Positions 21,021-29,701 of a stretch of 31,941 nt of DNA are shown in pieces. The notes beneath the pieces were generated by a model. That model was not told where the DNA came from. It made no database searches and saw nothing but the letters and a program-made list of their open reading frames with translations. The stretch spans positions 1 through 31,941 of the forward strand of contig CAYRXW010000014.1 of assembly GCA_964428335.1 (NCBI GenBank), in the 5' to 3' direction. Origin of the DNA: GW2011-AR15 sp964428335 (GTDB lineage: Archaea; Nanobdellota; Nanobdellia; Woesearchaeales; GW2011-AR15). Position numbers and translations under genes: made by a program. The number at the start of each line of letters is the position of its first letter. Positions within the stretch are counted from its first letter, which is position 1.

Positions 21021-23054
21021 ATGAACGAAATATCAAGGACAAAGATTGAACCTACAGAAGTAATCAGGAGATTCCAGGAATTTTTTGAAAAGAACTATGA
21101 ATCTGAGATAACTGAAAAGGTCAGGAAAGGAGAGTTGTTCATAAATCTGGATTTTTCTTTCCTCTCGAGTTTTGACCCGGAACTTTCAGAGGAGCTTTTG
21201 GATGAGCCAGAGGAAGCAATTAAGGCAGCAGAGATAGCTCTGGAAAGATATGAAGTAAATAAAAATTTCAGGGTAAGGATAAAAAATGTGCCTGACAGCA
21301 TGCAGATAATGATTAAAGATGTCAGAAGCGAGCACATCAACAAGTTTCTTTTTACAAAAGGCCTAGTAAGGCAAAAGTCAGATGTAAGGCCACAGGTTAC
21401 AAGTGCCAGGTTCGAATGCCCAGCATGCGGAAATGTCATAACTGTTTTACAGCTTGACCAGAAATTCAAGGAGCCAAACAGCTGCGGCTGCGGAAGGAAA
21501 GGGAAATTCAGGCTGTTAAGTAAGGAACTTGTGGACGCGCAAAAAATAGTCTTAGAAGAAGCCCCTGAGGATTTAGAAGGAGGGGAGCAACCAAAAAGAA
21601 TTGACTTATTCTTAAAATCAGACCTGGTATCCCCTTTATCAGATAAGAAAACCAACCCAGGAACAAAAATAAAGGTTACTGGGATACTAAAGGAAGTCCC
21701 GATACCTGCAAAAGATGGCGGGAAATTAACAAGGTTTGACTTAATGATTGAAGTCAACCACGTGGAACCGATACAGGAAGATTTCCTTGAACTAAATGTC
21801 TCAAAGGAAGAAGAAGAAGAAATCAAGAAACTTGCAGCAGATCCGGATATCTATAACAAATTGATAAGGTCATTAGCACCGACAATCTATGGGCACGACA
21901 AGATTAAGGAAGCATTAATTCTGCAGTCATTTGGGGGAGTCAGGAAGAAAAAGAAAAAAGGCAGCCCTACAAGAGGGGATATGCACATATTATTAATAGG
22001 GGATCCCGGAGCAGGAAAATCCCAACTACTTAAGAGAGTATCAGAAGTTGCCCCAAAAGCAAGATATGTTTCAGGAAAGGGAGCATCTGGAGCTGGACTT
22101 ACTGCAACAGTTGTAAAGGATGAATTCATCAGGGGATATGCTTTAGAAGCAGGAGCATTGGTTTTGGCAAACAGGGGAATATGCTGCATTGACGAACTTG
22201 ATAAGATGAGCAAGGAAGACAGAAGCGCAATGCACGAGGCGCTGGAGCAGCAGACAGTGACAATCAGCAAAGCAAATATCCAGGCAACATTAAGGTCAGA
22301 AACCACAGTTCTTGCAGCAGCAAACCCGAAATTCGGAAGGTTTGACCCGTTTGAAATCCTGGCAAAGCAAATTGATCTTCCAAGCACTTTAATCAACAGG
22401 TTTGACTTGATTTTCCCTATCAAGGACCTGCCAAATGAAGGAAATGACGAAAAACTGGCGTCTTTTATATTGAATATGCATAAAGACAAGTCAGAGATTG
22501 AAACTGAGATAGATAATGATATGCTAAGGAAATATTTTGCTTATGCAAGACAAAAAATAAAGCCTGTATTAAGCGAGGAAGCAATCGAAGAGATAAAGGC
22601 ATATTATATCCAGATGAGGTCATCTGGTTCAGAAGAAGGTGGAGTGAAGGCTATCCCAATAACAGCAAGGCAGCTTGAAGCATTGGTGAGACTTTCAGAG
22701 GCAAGCGCTAAAGTAAGGCTTTCAGCTATTGTAACAAGGGAAGATGCAAAAAGGGCAGTAGACCTTGTCCACCACTGCCTTTCACAGATAGGAATGGATC
22801 CAGAAACAGGGAAATTTGACATTGACAGGATTTCATCTGGAGTTACTGCGAATGAGAGAGGAAGCATTGTGCTTGTAAAGGAAATGATAAATGAGCTTGA
22901 GATAAAGCTTGGAAAAACAATAGGGATTGAGGATATCCTGGTTGAAGCAAGCGCAAAAGGGGTTAAGGAAGACAAGGTTATGGAAGTAATTGAGAAGTTG
23001 AAAAGGTCAGGGGATATATATGAGCCTAAGAAAGGCTTTATTTCAAAGATCTAA
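21021..23054 (+). CDS. mcm: MCM replicative helicase
   Basis: 677 residues, standard archaeal length. N-terminal domain with zinc site C133/C136/C155/C157 and OB-fold. AAA+ core: Walker A GDPGAGKS (327-334), Walker B CIDELDKM (389-396), sensor-1 N435 in LAAANPKFGRFD, arginine finger R460 in LINRFDLIF. C-terminal winged helix (about 600-677, ending IYEPKKGFISKI). All catalytic residues are intact, and no intein is present. It forms the hexameric replication-fork helicase. The next gene, an OB-fold protein, starts two bases after the stop, so both belong to one replication operon. Confidence 0.98.
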   Translation: MNEISRTKIEPTEVIRRFQEFFEKNYESEITEKVRKGELFINLDFSFLSSFDPELSEELLDEPEEAIKAAEIALERYEVNKNFRVRIKNVPDSMQIMIKDVRSEHINKFLFTKGLVRQKSDVRPQVTSARFECPACGNVITVLQLDQKFKEPNSCGCGRKGKFRLLSKELVDAQKIVLEEAPEDLEGGEQPKRIDLFLKSDLVSPLSDKKTNPGTKIKVTGILKEVPIPAKDGGKLTRFDLMIEVNHVEPIQEDFLELNVSKEEEEEIKKLAADPDIYNKLIRSLAPTIYGHDKIKEALILQSFGGVRKKKKKGSPTRGDMHILLIGDPGAGKSQLLKRVSEVAPKARYVSGKGASGAGLTATVVKDEFIRGYALEAGALVLANRGICCIDELDKMSKEDRSAMHEALEQQTVTISKANIQATLRSETTVLAAANPKFGRFDPFEILAKQIDLPSTLINRFDLIFPIKDLPNEGNDEKLASFILNMHKDKSEIETEIDNDMLRKYFAYARQKIKPVLSEEAIEEIKAYYIQMRSSGSEEGGVKAIPITARQLEALVRLSEASAKVRLSAIVTREDAKRAVDLVHHCLSQIGMDPETGKFDIDRISSGVTANERGSIVLVKEMINELEIKLGKTIGIEDILVEASAKGVKEDKVMEVIEKLKRSGDIYEPKKGFISKI

Positions 23055-23056
23055 AA

Positions 23057-23656
23057 ATGGAAAACAAACGAGTCGTGGCAAAAAAAATATTCATCAGGGA
23101 TTTGCTTAATGGGACATATATTAAAAGACCAGGCTGGGAACCATCAGGAGTGCTGACTAAGCATGGAGAAATCACAAGAATCAATATAATAGGGCTGGTT
23201 GTCTCAATTGATGAAAACAGCTTTCTTCTTGATGATGGCACATCAAGCATTGCAGTAAGATCATTTGAGCCTTTAAAGTACATTCCAAATTTAGGAGAGA
23301 TAATAAGAGTCATAGGAAGAGTGAGGGAGAATAACAACACTTTTTTCATAGTGCCTGAAATAGTCAAAAAAGAAGACAAGAAATGGCATGACCTGCACAA
23401 TCTAGAGATTAAATTGCAGGAAAAAGAAGCAGTGAAGCTTCCTGTTGAAGTTGATAGCAGCGATGAAGAAGTGAAGACAGGACCATATCAAAAGATCCTC
23501 AATGCATTGGCAGTCATGGATAAGGGAGAAGGTGTAGAGATCATGGATATCGTGAATAAGATCAATGTGCCAGATAGCGAAAACATAATCCAGGGCTTGA
23601 TTGAGGAAGGAGAGATATTTGAAATAAGCCCAGGAAGAGTTAAGGTTTTGAACTGA
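23057..23656 (+). CDS. OB-fold single-stranded-DNA-binding protein (RPA32-like)
   Basis: 199 residues. An N-terminal OB fold covers about 35-110 (ITRINIIGLVVSIDENSFLL, DDGTSSIAVRSFE, IIRVIGRVRENN). A linker leads to a C-terminal winged helix (about 140-199, including KILNALAVMDKGEGVEIMDI and EGEIFEISPGRVKVLN). This OB plus wHTH layout is that of RPA32 or archaeal RPA-associated proteins. It is linked to mcm with only two bases between, which supports a role at the replication fork. Whether it binds ssDNA alone or with a large RPA encoded elsewhere cannot be seen. Confidence 0.85.
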   Translation: MENKRVVAKKIFIRDLLNGTYIKRPGWEPSGVLTKHGEITRINIIGLVVSIDENSFLLDDGTSSIAVRSFEPLKYIPNLGEIIRVIGRVRENNNTFFIVPEIVKKEDKKWHDLHNLEIKLQEKEAVKLPVEVDSSDEEVKTGPYQKILNALAVMDKGEGVEIMDIVNKINVPDSENIIQGLIEEGEIFEISPGRVKVLN

Positions 23657-23673
23657 GTTTTATTATATTCTAA

Positions 23674-24525
23674 TTAAAATATCAAAGGAGTTACATAAAC
23701 TTCCAACACAGCAGCAACAAATATCATAACAAGGCTTATTATTAATAGTGTAGAAGAATCGAGAAGTATCTTTTCATATTTTTTTGTGCCAAAATCATGC
23801 CTTATCACAGCAATTGATATTATCCCGCCTGCAAGAGCAGCTACAAAATAAGCCAGAATTTCAACAACACCATGGAGATAATACCTCAAAAGGCCATATG
23901 AAATTATAGATGCATAATGCACACTTGTGCCTAGACTTAATTCCCTGCCTATTTCAAGTATTCCTGTTTTTATTGTGTCTCCAATTGCAACACCAATAAC
24001 AGATGCGTTCCATGTCAGGATAAATACTGCTCCAAGTCCATAAATAAATGAAAACAATACACAAAAAATCAAAACTTTCAGATTATTTGAGAGTATATCC
24101 CAAAATATTTTTCCTAGTGAAGTGGCATCTCCAACAACATGACCCCTTATACCTATTAATGTGTCAGTTTGTACTTTGAATAATGTGCTATTTGTCGAGC
24201 TTGGCATTACTATATAAAGTAAGGCAAATGCAAGCGTTGCACCAATAAAATAGTTCATGAAAACCCTTAATGCCTTCGAATGTTCCTTAAGGAGACTTTT
24301 TTCTTCCAGATCAGATAAATCTTTTTTTTCTTCAAGCCTTATTATATTATATATTAGTGTAATGCTGGCCATTGTTGTCAGGAACACCATTATCAATGAA
24401 GCATATTCACTAAATATCCACATGCTCAGAAGAGCACCAATGATTCCATATAAAAAACCATAGATCAAAAGAACTTTAGGATGCGTTTCCGCTTTTATAG
24501 GAGAAATCAAGCCTTCAAGAACCAT
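23674..24525 (-). CDS. SpoIIM/DUF95 family membrane protein
   Basis: 283 residues from ATG 24525. The longer frame to 24579 is rejected because a TATA box (TTTTATATACA on the minus strand, 24547-24557) lies inside it, about 27 bases before this ATG. Several hydrophobic helices are visible, with the family core FILTWNASVIGVAIG, then YYLHGVVEILAYFVAALAGG and VAAVLEVYVTPLI at the C-terminus. Archaeal SpoIIM-like proteins have no proven role; they are often encoded near membrane-linked or replication genes. The 3' end lies 17 bases from the OB-fold gene, convergent. Confidence 0.85.
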   Translation of the reverse strand: MVLEGLISPIKAETHPKVLLIYGFLYGIIGALLSMWIFSEYASLIMVFLTTMASITLIYNIIRLEEKKDLSDLEEKSLLKEHSKALRVFMNYFIGATLAFALLYIVMPSSTNSTLFKVQTDTLIGIRGHVVGDATSLGKIFWDILSNNLKVLIFCVLFSFIYGLGAVFILTWNASVIGVAIGDTIKTGILEIGRELSLGTSVHYASIISYGLLRYYLHGVVEILAYFVAALAGGIISIAVIRHDFGTKKYEKILLDSSTLLIISLVMIFVAAVLEVYVTPLIF

Positions 24526-24546
24526 AACCTTATTTTTTAAAAAAAG

Positions 24547-24557
24547 TGTATATAAAA
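24547..24557 (-). promoter_or_regulatory. TATA box of the SpoIIM-family gene
   Basis: TTTTATATACA on the minus strand, about 27 bases before ATG 24525; consistent with a leaderless message and decisive for the shorter start. Confidence 0.5.
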
Positions 24558-24598
24558 GTTTCCATTTTAACCTAACCAATTTATCATTAATCCCACAA

Positions 24599-24741
24599 CA
24601 TTTATAAAGGACCTATTATTCCAATCCAGTACTAAACACGTAATAATGTTTAAGTGACCTGAAAAGGTTTCCTAAAGAACTATTCTTTATGGGGGACCAA
24701 CAATAGGTCAGTTTGAAAAGAAAGCATTAAGGTAAAATAAT
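24599..24741 (+). promoter_or_regulatory. Promoter and long leader of the ribosomal protein operon
   Basis: TATA box CATTTATAAA (24599-24608) predicts a transcript start near 24630 and a leader of about 110 bases, unusual here where most promoters look leaderless. The leader holds a small hairpin ACCT-GAAA-AGGT near 24656-24668 with a GNRA loop. A GACCTATT (24610-24617) is mirrored by AATAGGTC (24702-24709), but the first copy probably lies before the transcript start. A weak SD AAGGT (24729-24733) precedes ATG 24742. Autogenous control is possible, not shown. Confidence 0.45.
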
Positions 24742-25665
24742 ATGCCAAGAGCAAATAAACCAAGAAGCGGATCGTTGCAGTTCTGGCCTAGAAAGAGGAC
24801 TCACAGAAGAGCACCAAGGATAGGCACATACGCAACAGCGAAGGATGTTAAGCTAACAGCATTTGCAGGATATAAAGTTGGTATGACTCATGTTATGGCA
24901 ATTGAAACCAATAAAAACTCCCATATGAAAGGAGATGAAATTGCAATACCTGTCACAATAATCGAGTGCCCGCCAATCAAGGTAAGCTCAGTAAGGCTAT
25001 ATAAGAAAAGTGCAAACAGAATAGTTTTAGTTAAGGAAACAACAAAGTTAACAGATATCAAACCAGAAGAATATGTCGACCTAAGGCTAAATGTGGTTAT
25101 GCAGCCATCCTTGACAGGAATCGGCAAGAAAGACGGCGAGACAATTGAAATGTCAATCGGTGGAAAAACAGTTTCTGATAAGCTAAACTTTGCAAAAGAA
25201 AACCTAGGAAAAGAAATTTCATTTGAAAGCGTTTTTGCAGAAGGAGAATTAGTAGATGTCAAAAGTTTCACAAAAGGAAAAGGTTTTCAGGGACCAATGG
25301 CAAGATTTGGAATAGGAAGAAGACAGCACAAATCAGAAAAGGCAATAAAGAACCCAGGTTCACTTGGACCATGGAATGCACAGGGAAAAATCATGTGGAG
25401 AGTACCGCATGCAGGAAAGACAGGGTATGCACAGAGAACAGAATATAATAAGCAGATTTTAAAATTTACAGAAGGAAAAGATGTAAACCCAAAAGGCGGA
25501 ATGATCAGCTATGGTACAGTAAAGACCAAAGCAATCTTAATTAAAGGAAGCATCGCAGGCGCAAGAAAAAGATTGGTTTTAATGCAGAAAGCAATCAGGC
25601 AGAAAAAACAAAAGAGCCTGCCAACAATTGAAACTATAAACACAAGCGAGAAACAAGGAAGATGA
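24742..25665 (+). CDS. rpl3: Ribosomal protein uL3
   Basis: 307 residues. MPRANKPRSGSLQFWPRKR at the start and the central GKGFQGPMARFGIGRRQHKS, then GSLGPWNAQGKIMWRVPHAG, identify archaeal uL3, which reaches the peptidyl-transferase centre through its central loop. First gene of the operon. The last 4 bases overlap the uL4 start. Confidence 0.97.
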   Translation: MPRANKPRSGSLQFWPRKRTHRRAPRIGTYATAKDVKLTAFAGYKVGMTHVMAIETNKNSHMKGDEIAIPVTIIECPPIKVSSVRLYKKSANRIVLVKETTKLTDIKPEEYVDLRLNVVMQPSLTGIGKKDGETIEMSIGGKTVSDKLNFAKENLGKEISFESVFAEGELVDVKSFTKGKGFQGPMARFGIGRRQHKSEKAIKNPGSLGPWNAQGKIMWRVPHAGKTGYAQRTEYNKQILKFTEGKDVNPKGGMISYGTVKTKAILIKGSIAGARKRLVLMQKAIRQKKQKSLPTIETINTSEKQGR

Positions 25666-26585
25666 AAGCAGTAATAAGGTCTAAATCAGGAGAAAAGAAA
25701 GGAGAAGTTTCTTTACCAGACCAGTTTAAAGAACCAGTAAGAGCAGATTTAATCAAAAGAGCAGTTCATGCAATATGGAGCCACAACAGGCAGCCATATG
25801 GTACAGATCCAAAAGCAGGACAAAAGTCAAGCGCAAAACTTTCAAGAAGAAGAAGGGACTGGAAAGCCTCATATGGTCATGGTATTTCAAGAATACAGAG
25901 AAAAATAATGAGCCACAGGGGAACAAGGTTCAACTGGGTTGGAGCAACAAACCCAAATACAGTTGGAGGAAGACAGTCACACCCACCAGTTGTTGAAAAA
26001 ATCTGGGACAGGAAAATAAATACAAAAGAAAGAAGAAAAGCAATAAGGTCAGCAATGGCTGCATCAGTGGATAAAGAGCTTGTTTTAAAGAAAGGGCATA
26101 AAATAACAGAATATCCTTTTGTATTGGAAACACAGATAGAACAGATTACAAAAGCAAAAGAAGCAGTTGAACTGTTTAACAAGCTAGGACTTACAGATGA
26201 ACTTTTAAGAGCAGGAAAAAGGACAGAAAAAACAGGAAGGGCAAGAAGAAGGGGAAGAACCTACCAGAAATCAAAAGGTCCTTTAGTAGTTGTTTCAAAG
26301 AAATGCGAATTCATGAAAGCAGCAGGAAACATACCAGGTGTTGATGTTGTTTTAGTAACAGATTTGAATGCAGAGGTTCTTGCACCAGGAGCAGAGCCAG
26401 GCAGATTGACACTTTACACAGAATCAAGCATTGAACAGATAAGCAAATTAGGACTTTTTACAGATAACCAAAAAGAAGTTTTGAAAGAAGAAAAGAAAGA
26501 GACAAAAAAAACAGAAGAAAAAAAGCCAGCAAAAACAGCAGCAAAAAAGACTGTGGCAAAAAAGACAAAAAGTGCTGAAGAATGA
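25662..26585 (+). CDS. rpl4: Ribosomal protein uL4 with Lys/Ala-rich tail
   Basis: 307 residues; archaeal uL4 is usually about 250. The loop region GRRQSHPPVVEKIWDRKIN and the core KGPLVVVSKKCEFMKAAGNI are conserved; uL4 lines the exit tunnel. The extra length is a C-terminal low-complexity tail (about 270-307) of Lys, Glu, Thr and Ala, probably disordered and in contact with rRNA. ATGA overlaps at both ends couple it to uL3 and uL23. Confidence 0.96.
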   Translation: MKAVIRSKSGEKKGEVSLPDQFKEPVRADLIKRAVHAIWSHNRQPYGTDPKAGQKSSAKLSRRRRDWKASYGHGISRIQRKIMSHRGTRFNWVGATNPNTVGGRQSHPPVVEKIWDRKINTKERRKAIRSAMAASVDKELVLKKGHKITEYPFVLETQIEQITKAKEAVELFNKLGLTDELLRAGKRTEKTGRARRRGRTYQKSKGPLVVVSKKCEFMKAAGNIPGVDVVLVTDLNAEVLAPGAEPGRLTLYTESSIEQISKLGLFTDNQKEVLKEEKKETKKTEEKKPAKTAAKKTVAKKTKSAEE

Positions 26586-26830
26586 TAATAAAATACCCAC
26601 TATCAACAGAGAAGACCATCAGGATGATGGAAGCAAATAACACATTGGTTTTTGTTGTAGATAAAAAAAGCACAAAACAGGAAATTAAAGCAGCAATCGA
26701 GTCATTATATAAAGTAAAAATAGACAAAATCAGAACAACAATTGATACAAAGAACAGGAAAAAAGCATATGTCAAGTTTTCAGCTGAAACACCAGCAATT
26801 GACTTAGCAACACAATTAGGGTTAATGTAA
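26582..26830 (+). CDS. rpl23: Ribosomal protein uL23
   Basis: 82 residues, normal archaeal size. MIIKYPLSTEKTIRMMEANN, VVDKKSTKQEIKAAIESLY and TKNRKKAYVKF are family hallmarks. It sits at the tunnel exit and docks SRP. ATGA overlap with uL4. Confidence 0.96.
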   Translation: MIIKYPLSTEKTIRMMEANNTLVFVVDKKSTKQEIKAAIESLYKVKIDKIRTTIDTKNRKKAYVKFSAETPAIDLATQLGLM

Positions 26831-26832
26831 AA

Positions 26833-27534
26833 ATGGGTAAGACACTAATTCAGCAGGCAAGAGGAAAAGGGGGTCCAACATACAGGGCACCAAGCTTTCA
26901 GTACAAGGCAAAAGTTGCATACCCAGAATCAGCAGAATTTGGAACAGTAGTTGACTTTATCAAATGCAGGGGACATTCAAGCCCTCTGGCTTTAATCAAG
27001 TACAACAGCGGAGAAGAAACATTTGTCATTGCTGCAAGCGGCCAGAGAGTTGGGGATGTTGTAAAGGTAGGTATTTCCAGCCCAAACAATGGTGACACAG
27101 CATATTTGAAGGATGTTCCAGTGGGAACAGCACTGTTTAATATTGAAGGCAAGCCAGGAGATGGCGGAAAGTTTGTAAGAAGTGGCGGATGTTTTGCAAG
27201 AATTGTCGGAAAAACAGAGAAAGAAATTTTGATAATGCTTCCGTCAAAGAAACAGAAATCATTTAACCCAGAATGCAAGGCAACAATAGGTGTCATTGCA
27301 GGTTCAGGAAGGACAGAAAAACCATTTTTGAAAGCAGGAACAAGGTTCCATTATATGAAAGCAAGAAACAAATTGTACCCAAGAGTTAAAGGACAGTCAC
27401 AAAACGCAGTTGACCATCCACACGGTACTTCAAGATCATCCAAAAAAGGTAAACCAACAATTGCAAGGAAGAACGCTCCACCAGGAGCAAAGGTTGGTAA
27501 AATCAGACCTAGAAGAACAGGTATGAAAAGATAA
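26833..27534 (+). CDS. rpl2: Ribosomal protein uL2
   Basis: 233 residues. MGKTLIQQARGKGGPTYRAP at the start and NAVDHPHGTSRSSKKGKP near the C-terminus, with the conserved histidine next to the peptidyl-transferase centre, identify archaeal uL2. Starts two bases after uL23. Confidence 0.97.
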   Translation: MGKTLIQQARGKGGPTYRAPSFQYKAKVAYPESAEFGTVVDFIKCRGHSSPLALIKYNSGEETFVIAASGQRVGDVVKVGISSPNNGDTAYLKDVPVGTALFNIEGKPGDGGKFVRSGGCFARIVGKTEKEILIMLPSKKQKSFNPECKATIGVIAGSGRTEKPFLKAGTRFHYMKARNKLYPRVKGQSQNAVDHPHGTSRSSKKGKPTIARKNAPPGAKVGKIRPRRTGMKR

Positions 27535-27544
27535 AGGTTAAAAA

Positions 27545-27928
27545 ATGGCAAAAAAAGAATTCGCTTTCAGAGGAAAAACATTGGAAGAAATCAAGGCATT
27601 GAGCCTGAACGATTTCCTTAAAATGATTCCAAGCAAAGAGAGAAGAAGCGTCAAAAGGGGCTTCACAACAGAACAGAAAGTATTACTTGAAAAAGTGAAA
27701 TCAAGGCAAAAAACAATAAAAACCCATGCAAGGGATATGGTTATCTTGCCAGAAATGGTAGGTTTAGTGATAAAAGTTTACACAGGAAACAGTTATTTTG
27801 ATGTTCACATAAATGAGGAAATGCTTGGACACAGACTAGGCGAGTTTGCACTAACAAGAAGAAGAGTTGCACACAACGCTCCAGGAGTAGGAGCAACAAG
27901 AGGTTCAGCATCAGTTTCAGTGAGATAA
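27545..27928 (+). CDS. rps19: Ribosomal protein uS19
   Basis: 127 residues. FAFRGKTLEEIKALSLNDF at the start, HARDMVILPEMVGLVIKVY and the C-terminal GEFALTRRRVAHNAPGVGAT are typical of archaeal uS19 in the 30S head. Start ATG is ten bases after uL2, with AAAGGT at 27533-27538. Confidence 0.97.
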   Translation: MAKKEFAFRGKTLEEIKALSLNDFLKMIPSKERRSVKRGFTTEQKVLLEKVKSRQKTIKTHARDMVILPEMVGLVIKVYTGNSYFDVHINEEMLGHRLGEFALTRRRVAHNAPGVGATRGSASVSVR

Positions 27929-27930
27929 AA

Positions 27931-28371
27931 ATGGTAAAATACGCATTTGAGATGAAAGAGAACATGGCTAAGGCTTATGGCCAGAGCTTAGGTATCTCTA
28001 CAAAGAAAAGCGTTGAAATATGCAGGACACTGAGAGAAATGAATGCAACAAAAGCAAAAAAACTGCTTGAAAGAGTAATGAAGAAAGAGCAGGCAATAGA
28101 ATTCAAGAGATATTTGCATGACGTACCACACAGAACAGGAATGGCAGCAGGAAAATATCCAGTCACAGCAGCAGCAGAAATTTTGAAAATTTTAAAAAGC
28201 GCTGAAGCAAACGCACAGAATAAAGGCCTAGGAACAACAGACCTTTTCATTGCGCACATATCAGCACACCTTGCATCAAGGCCTTATCATTATGGCAGAA
28301 AGAAAAGGTCAAAAATGAAAAGGACCAATATCCAGATTGTTTTAGAAGAAAGGAGAATAAAAAATGATTGA
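27931..28371 (+). CDS. rpl22: Ribosomal protein uL22
   Basis: 146 residues. AKAYGQSLGISTKKSVEICR at the start, the internal VPHRTGMAAGKYPVTAA loop that reaches into the exit tunnel, and the C-terminal HISAHLASRPYHYGRKK define archaeal uL22. Overlaps the start of uS3 by 8 bases. Confidence 0.96.
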   Translation: MVKYAFEMKENMAKAYGQSLGISTKKSVEICRTLREMNATKAKKLLERVMKKEQAIEFKRYLHDVPHRTGMAAGKYPVTAAAEILKILKSAEANAQNKGLGTTDLFIAHISAHLASRPYHYGRKKRSKMKRTNIQIVLEERRIKND

Positions 28372-29029
28372 GAGAAATTTTGTAGCTGGGAAAAAGAAAG
28401 AATTCCAAATACAGGAATATATAGAAGCCAATCTTAAAGGAGTTGGACTCAGCCACATAAAGATACAGAGAACACCACTAGGGGAAAAAATTATACTTTA
28501 CGCTTCAAGGCCAGGCCTTATAATTGGAGGAGGGGGCTCAAACATAAAGAGACTAACAAAAGACCTCAAACAGAAATTTAACCTGGAAAACCCACAGATT
28601 GAAATAAGCGAAATTGAAAAAACAGATGTTGTTTCAGCAGTTGTTGCAGAAAAAATTGCATCTTCACTGGAAAAGTACGGTCTTATGAGGTTTAAAGGAA
28701 TCGGACATAAGGCAATGACAGATGTACTAAATGCAGGCGGAAGAGGAATTGAAATACTTATTTCAGGAAAAATCCCAAGTGCAAGAGCAAAAACATGGAG
28801 ATTTTATCAGGGATATATCAAGAAATGCGGAGACTCAGCTGTAAGTTTAGTAGATACAGCATACACCTCAGCTAAATTAAAGACAGGGATTATCGGCATA
28901 AAGGTAAGCATCATGCCACCAGACAAAAGGCTTCCAGATGACATCAGATTCAAGGAAGTTGTGCCTGAAAAGAAAACAGAAGAAGAAAAACCAGCAAAGG
29001 AAGTCAAGAAGGTAGAAAATGAAGAATGA
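28364..29029 (+). CDS. rps3: Ribosomal protein uS3
   Basis: 221 residues. N-terminal KH domain with the loop RPGLIIGGGGSNIKRLTKDL; the C-terminal domain includes GGRGIEILISGKIPSARAKT. A Lys/Glu-rich tail of about 20 residues follows residue 200. It lines the mRNA entry channel. Overlaps uL29 by 11 bases. Confidence 0.97.
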   Translation: MIERNFVAGKKKEFQIQEYIEANLKGVGLSHIKIQRTPLGEKIILYASRPGLIIGGGGSNIKRLTKDLKQKFNLENPQIEISEIEKTDVVSAVVAEKIASSLEKYGLMRFKGIGHKAMTDVLNAGGRGIEILISGKIPSARAKTWRFYQGYIKKCGDSAVSLVDTAYTSAKLKTGIIGIKVSIMPPDKRLPDDIRFKEVVPEKKTEEEKPAKEVKKVENEE

Positions 29030-29198
29030 GCCAAAAACCAAAGAGGAAATGAAGGTTCAGCTAGAAGAGCTTCAGAAGGAGTTAATTAAGCTTAACACCC
29101 AGGTAGCTACCGGAACAACTTTGAAGAATCCTGGCAAAGTCAGGAAAACAAAAAGAACAATAGCGAGGTTATTAACCAAATTAAAAAATGATATGTAA
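29019..29198 (+). CDS. rpl29: Ribosomal protein uL29
   Basis: 59 residues. The frame opens with ATG at 29019, inside the end of uS3, and stops TAA at 29196-29198, inside the start of aIF1. The translation starts MKNEPKTKEEMKVQLEELQK and continues with a helix-rich stretch and the KVRKTKRTIARLLTKL segment typical of uL29. Position between uS3 and aIF1 is the standard archaeal order. The gene is short and overlaps both neighbours, so it is easily missed. Confidence 0.93.
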   Translation: MKNEPKTKEEMKVQLEELQKELIKLNTQVATGTTLKNPGKVRKTKRTIARLLTKLKNDM

Positions 29199-29490
29199 TA
29201 CTTGTGGACTTCCAAAGGAATTGTGCGTTTGTGAAAACATCGCTAAAGAAAACCAAGAGGTTCAGGTTTACGTCATCAAAAAAAAATTTGGTAAGGTAAA
29301 CACTGTTGTTGAAGGCCTTGATACCAAACAGATAGATATCAGGGAGCTTGGAAAAAAGCTTAAGAATTTCCTTGCCTGTGGAGGCACAGTCAAGGATGGA
29401 AAAATTGAGCTTCAGGGTGACCATAAAGCAAAAGTGAAACAAGAGCTTTTGAAACTTGGTTTTCCGGAAGAGACAATTAACGTGAAATGA
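29188..29490 (+). CDS. Translation initiation factor aIF1 (SUI1)
   Basis: 100 residues. N-terminal Cys motif MICNTCGLPKELCVC (C3, C6, C13, C15) is a small zinc knuckle common in archaeal members, followed by the SUI1 core KKFGKVNTVVEGLD, KKLKNFLACGGTVKDGKIEL and GDHKAKVKQELLKLGFPEE. It binds 30S and promotes start-codon selection. Overlaps uL29 by 11 and rpp29 by 4 bases. Confidence 0.96.
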   Translation: MICNTCGLPKELCVCENIAKENQEVQVYVIKKKFGKVNTVVEGLDTKQIDIRELGKKLKNFLACGGTVKDGKIELQGDHKAKVKQELLKLGFPEETINVK

Positions 29491-29699
29491 AGGAAGAACT
29501 GATAGGCAAAACAGCCCAAGTGGTGTTTAATGAAAAAAAACATCATGGAGAAATCATAGACGAAACAAAGAACATGATTCATTTGAAGACTAAAGATAAA
29601 ATAAAAAAGTTCATAAAAACCGAAATCACAATCATAATCGAAGGAAAAGAGATAAAAAACATAAATAAAAGGCCTGAAGACAGGATAAAGATGTGTTAA
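29487..29699 (+). CDS. rnp1: RNase P protein component 1 (Rpp29)
   Basis: 70 residues of the Sm-like Rpp29/Pop4 fold: EELIGKTAQVVFNEKKHHGE, IIDETKNMIHLKTKDKIKKF. It binds the specificity domain of RNase P RNA. It is shorter than many archaeal Rpp29 (about 90-130 residues) and lacks their terminal extensions. The position between aIF1 and uS17 is the standard archaeal one. Its partner Rpp21 is not in the window, but Rpp30 is encoded at 2027-2524. Confidence 0.92.
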   Translation: MKEELIGKTAQVVFNEKKHHGEIIDETKNMIHLKTKDKIKKFIKTEITIIIEGKEIKNINKRPEDRIKMC

Positions 29700-29701
29700 A
29701 A

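Noticed and set aside
21095..22489. Two long open frames (243 and 200 codons) on the minus strand
   Set aside because: Both are antisense to the intact mcm gene. Their Ser/Phe-rich composition is that expected from the complement of Lys/Glu-rich codons.
24526..24579. Longer start for the SpoIIM-family protein
   Set aside because: A TATA box sits within the extension at the right distance from ATG 24525.
24610..24709. GACCTATT/AATAGGTC as an RNA stem in the ribosomal leader
   Set aside because: The first arm lies immediately after the TATA box and probably upstream of the transcript start, so both arms would not be in the RNA. Eight bases can also occur by chance.
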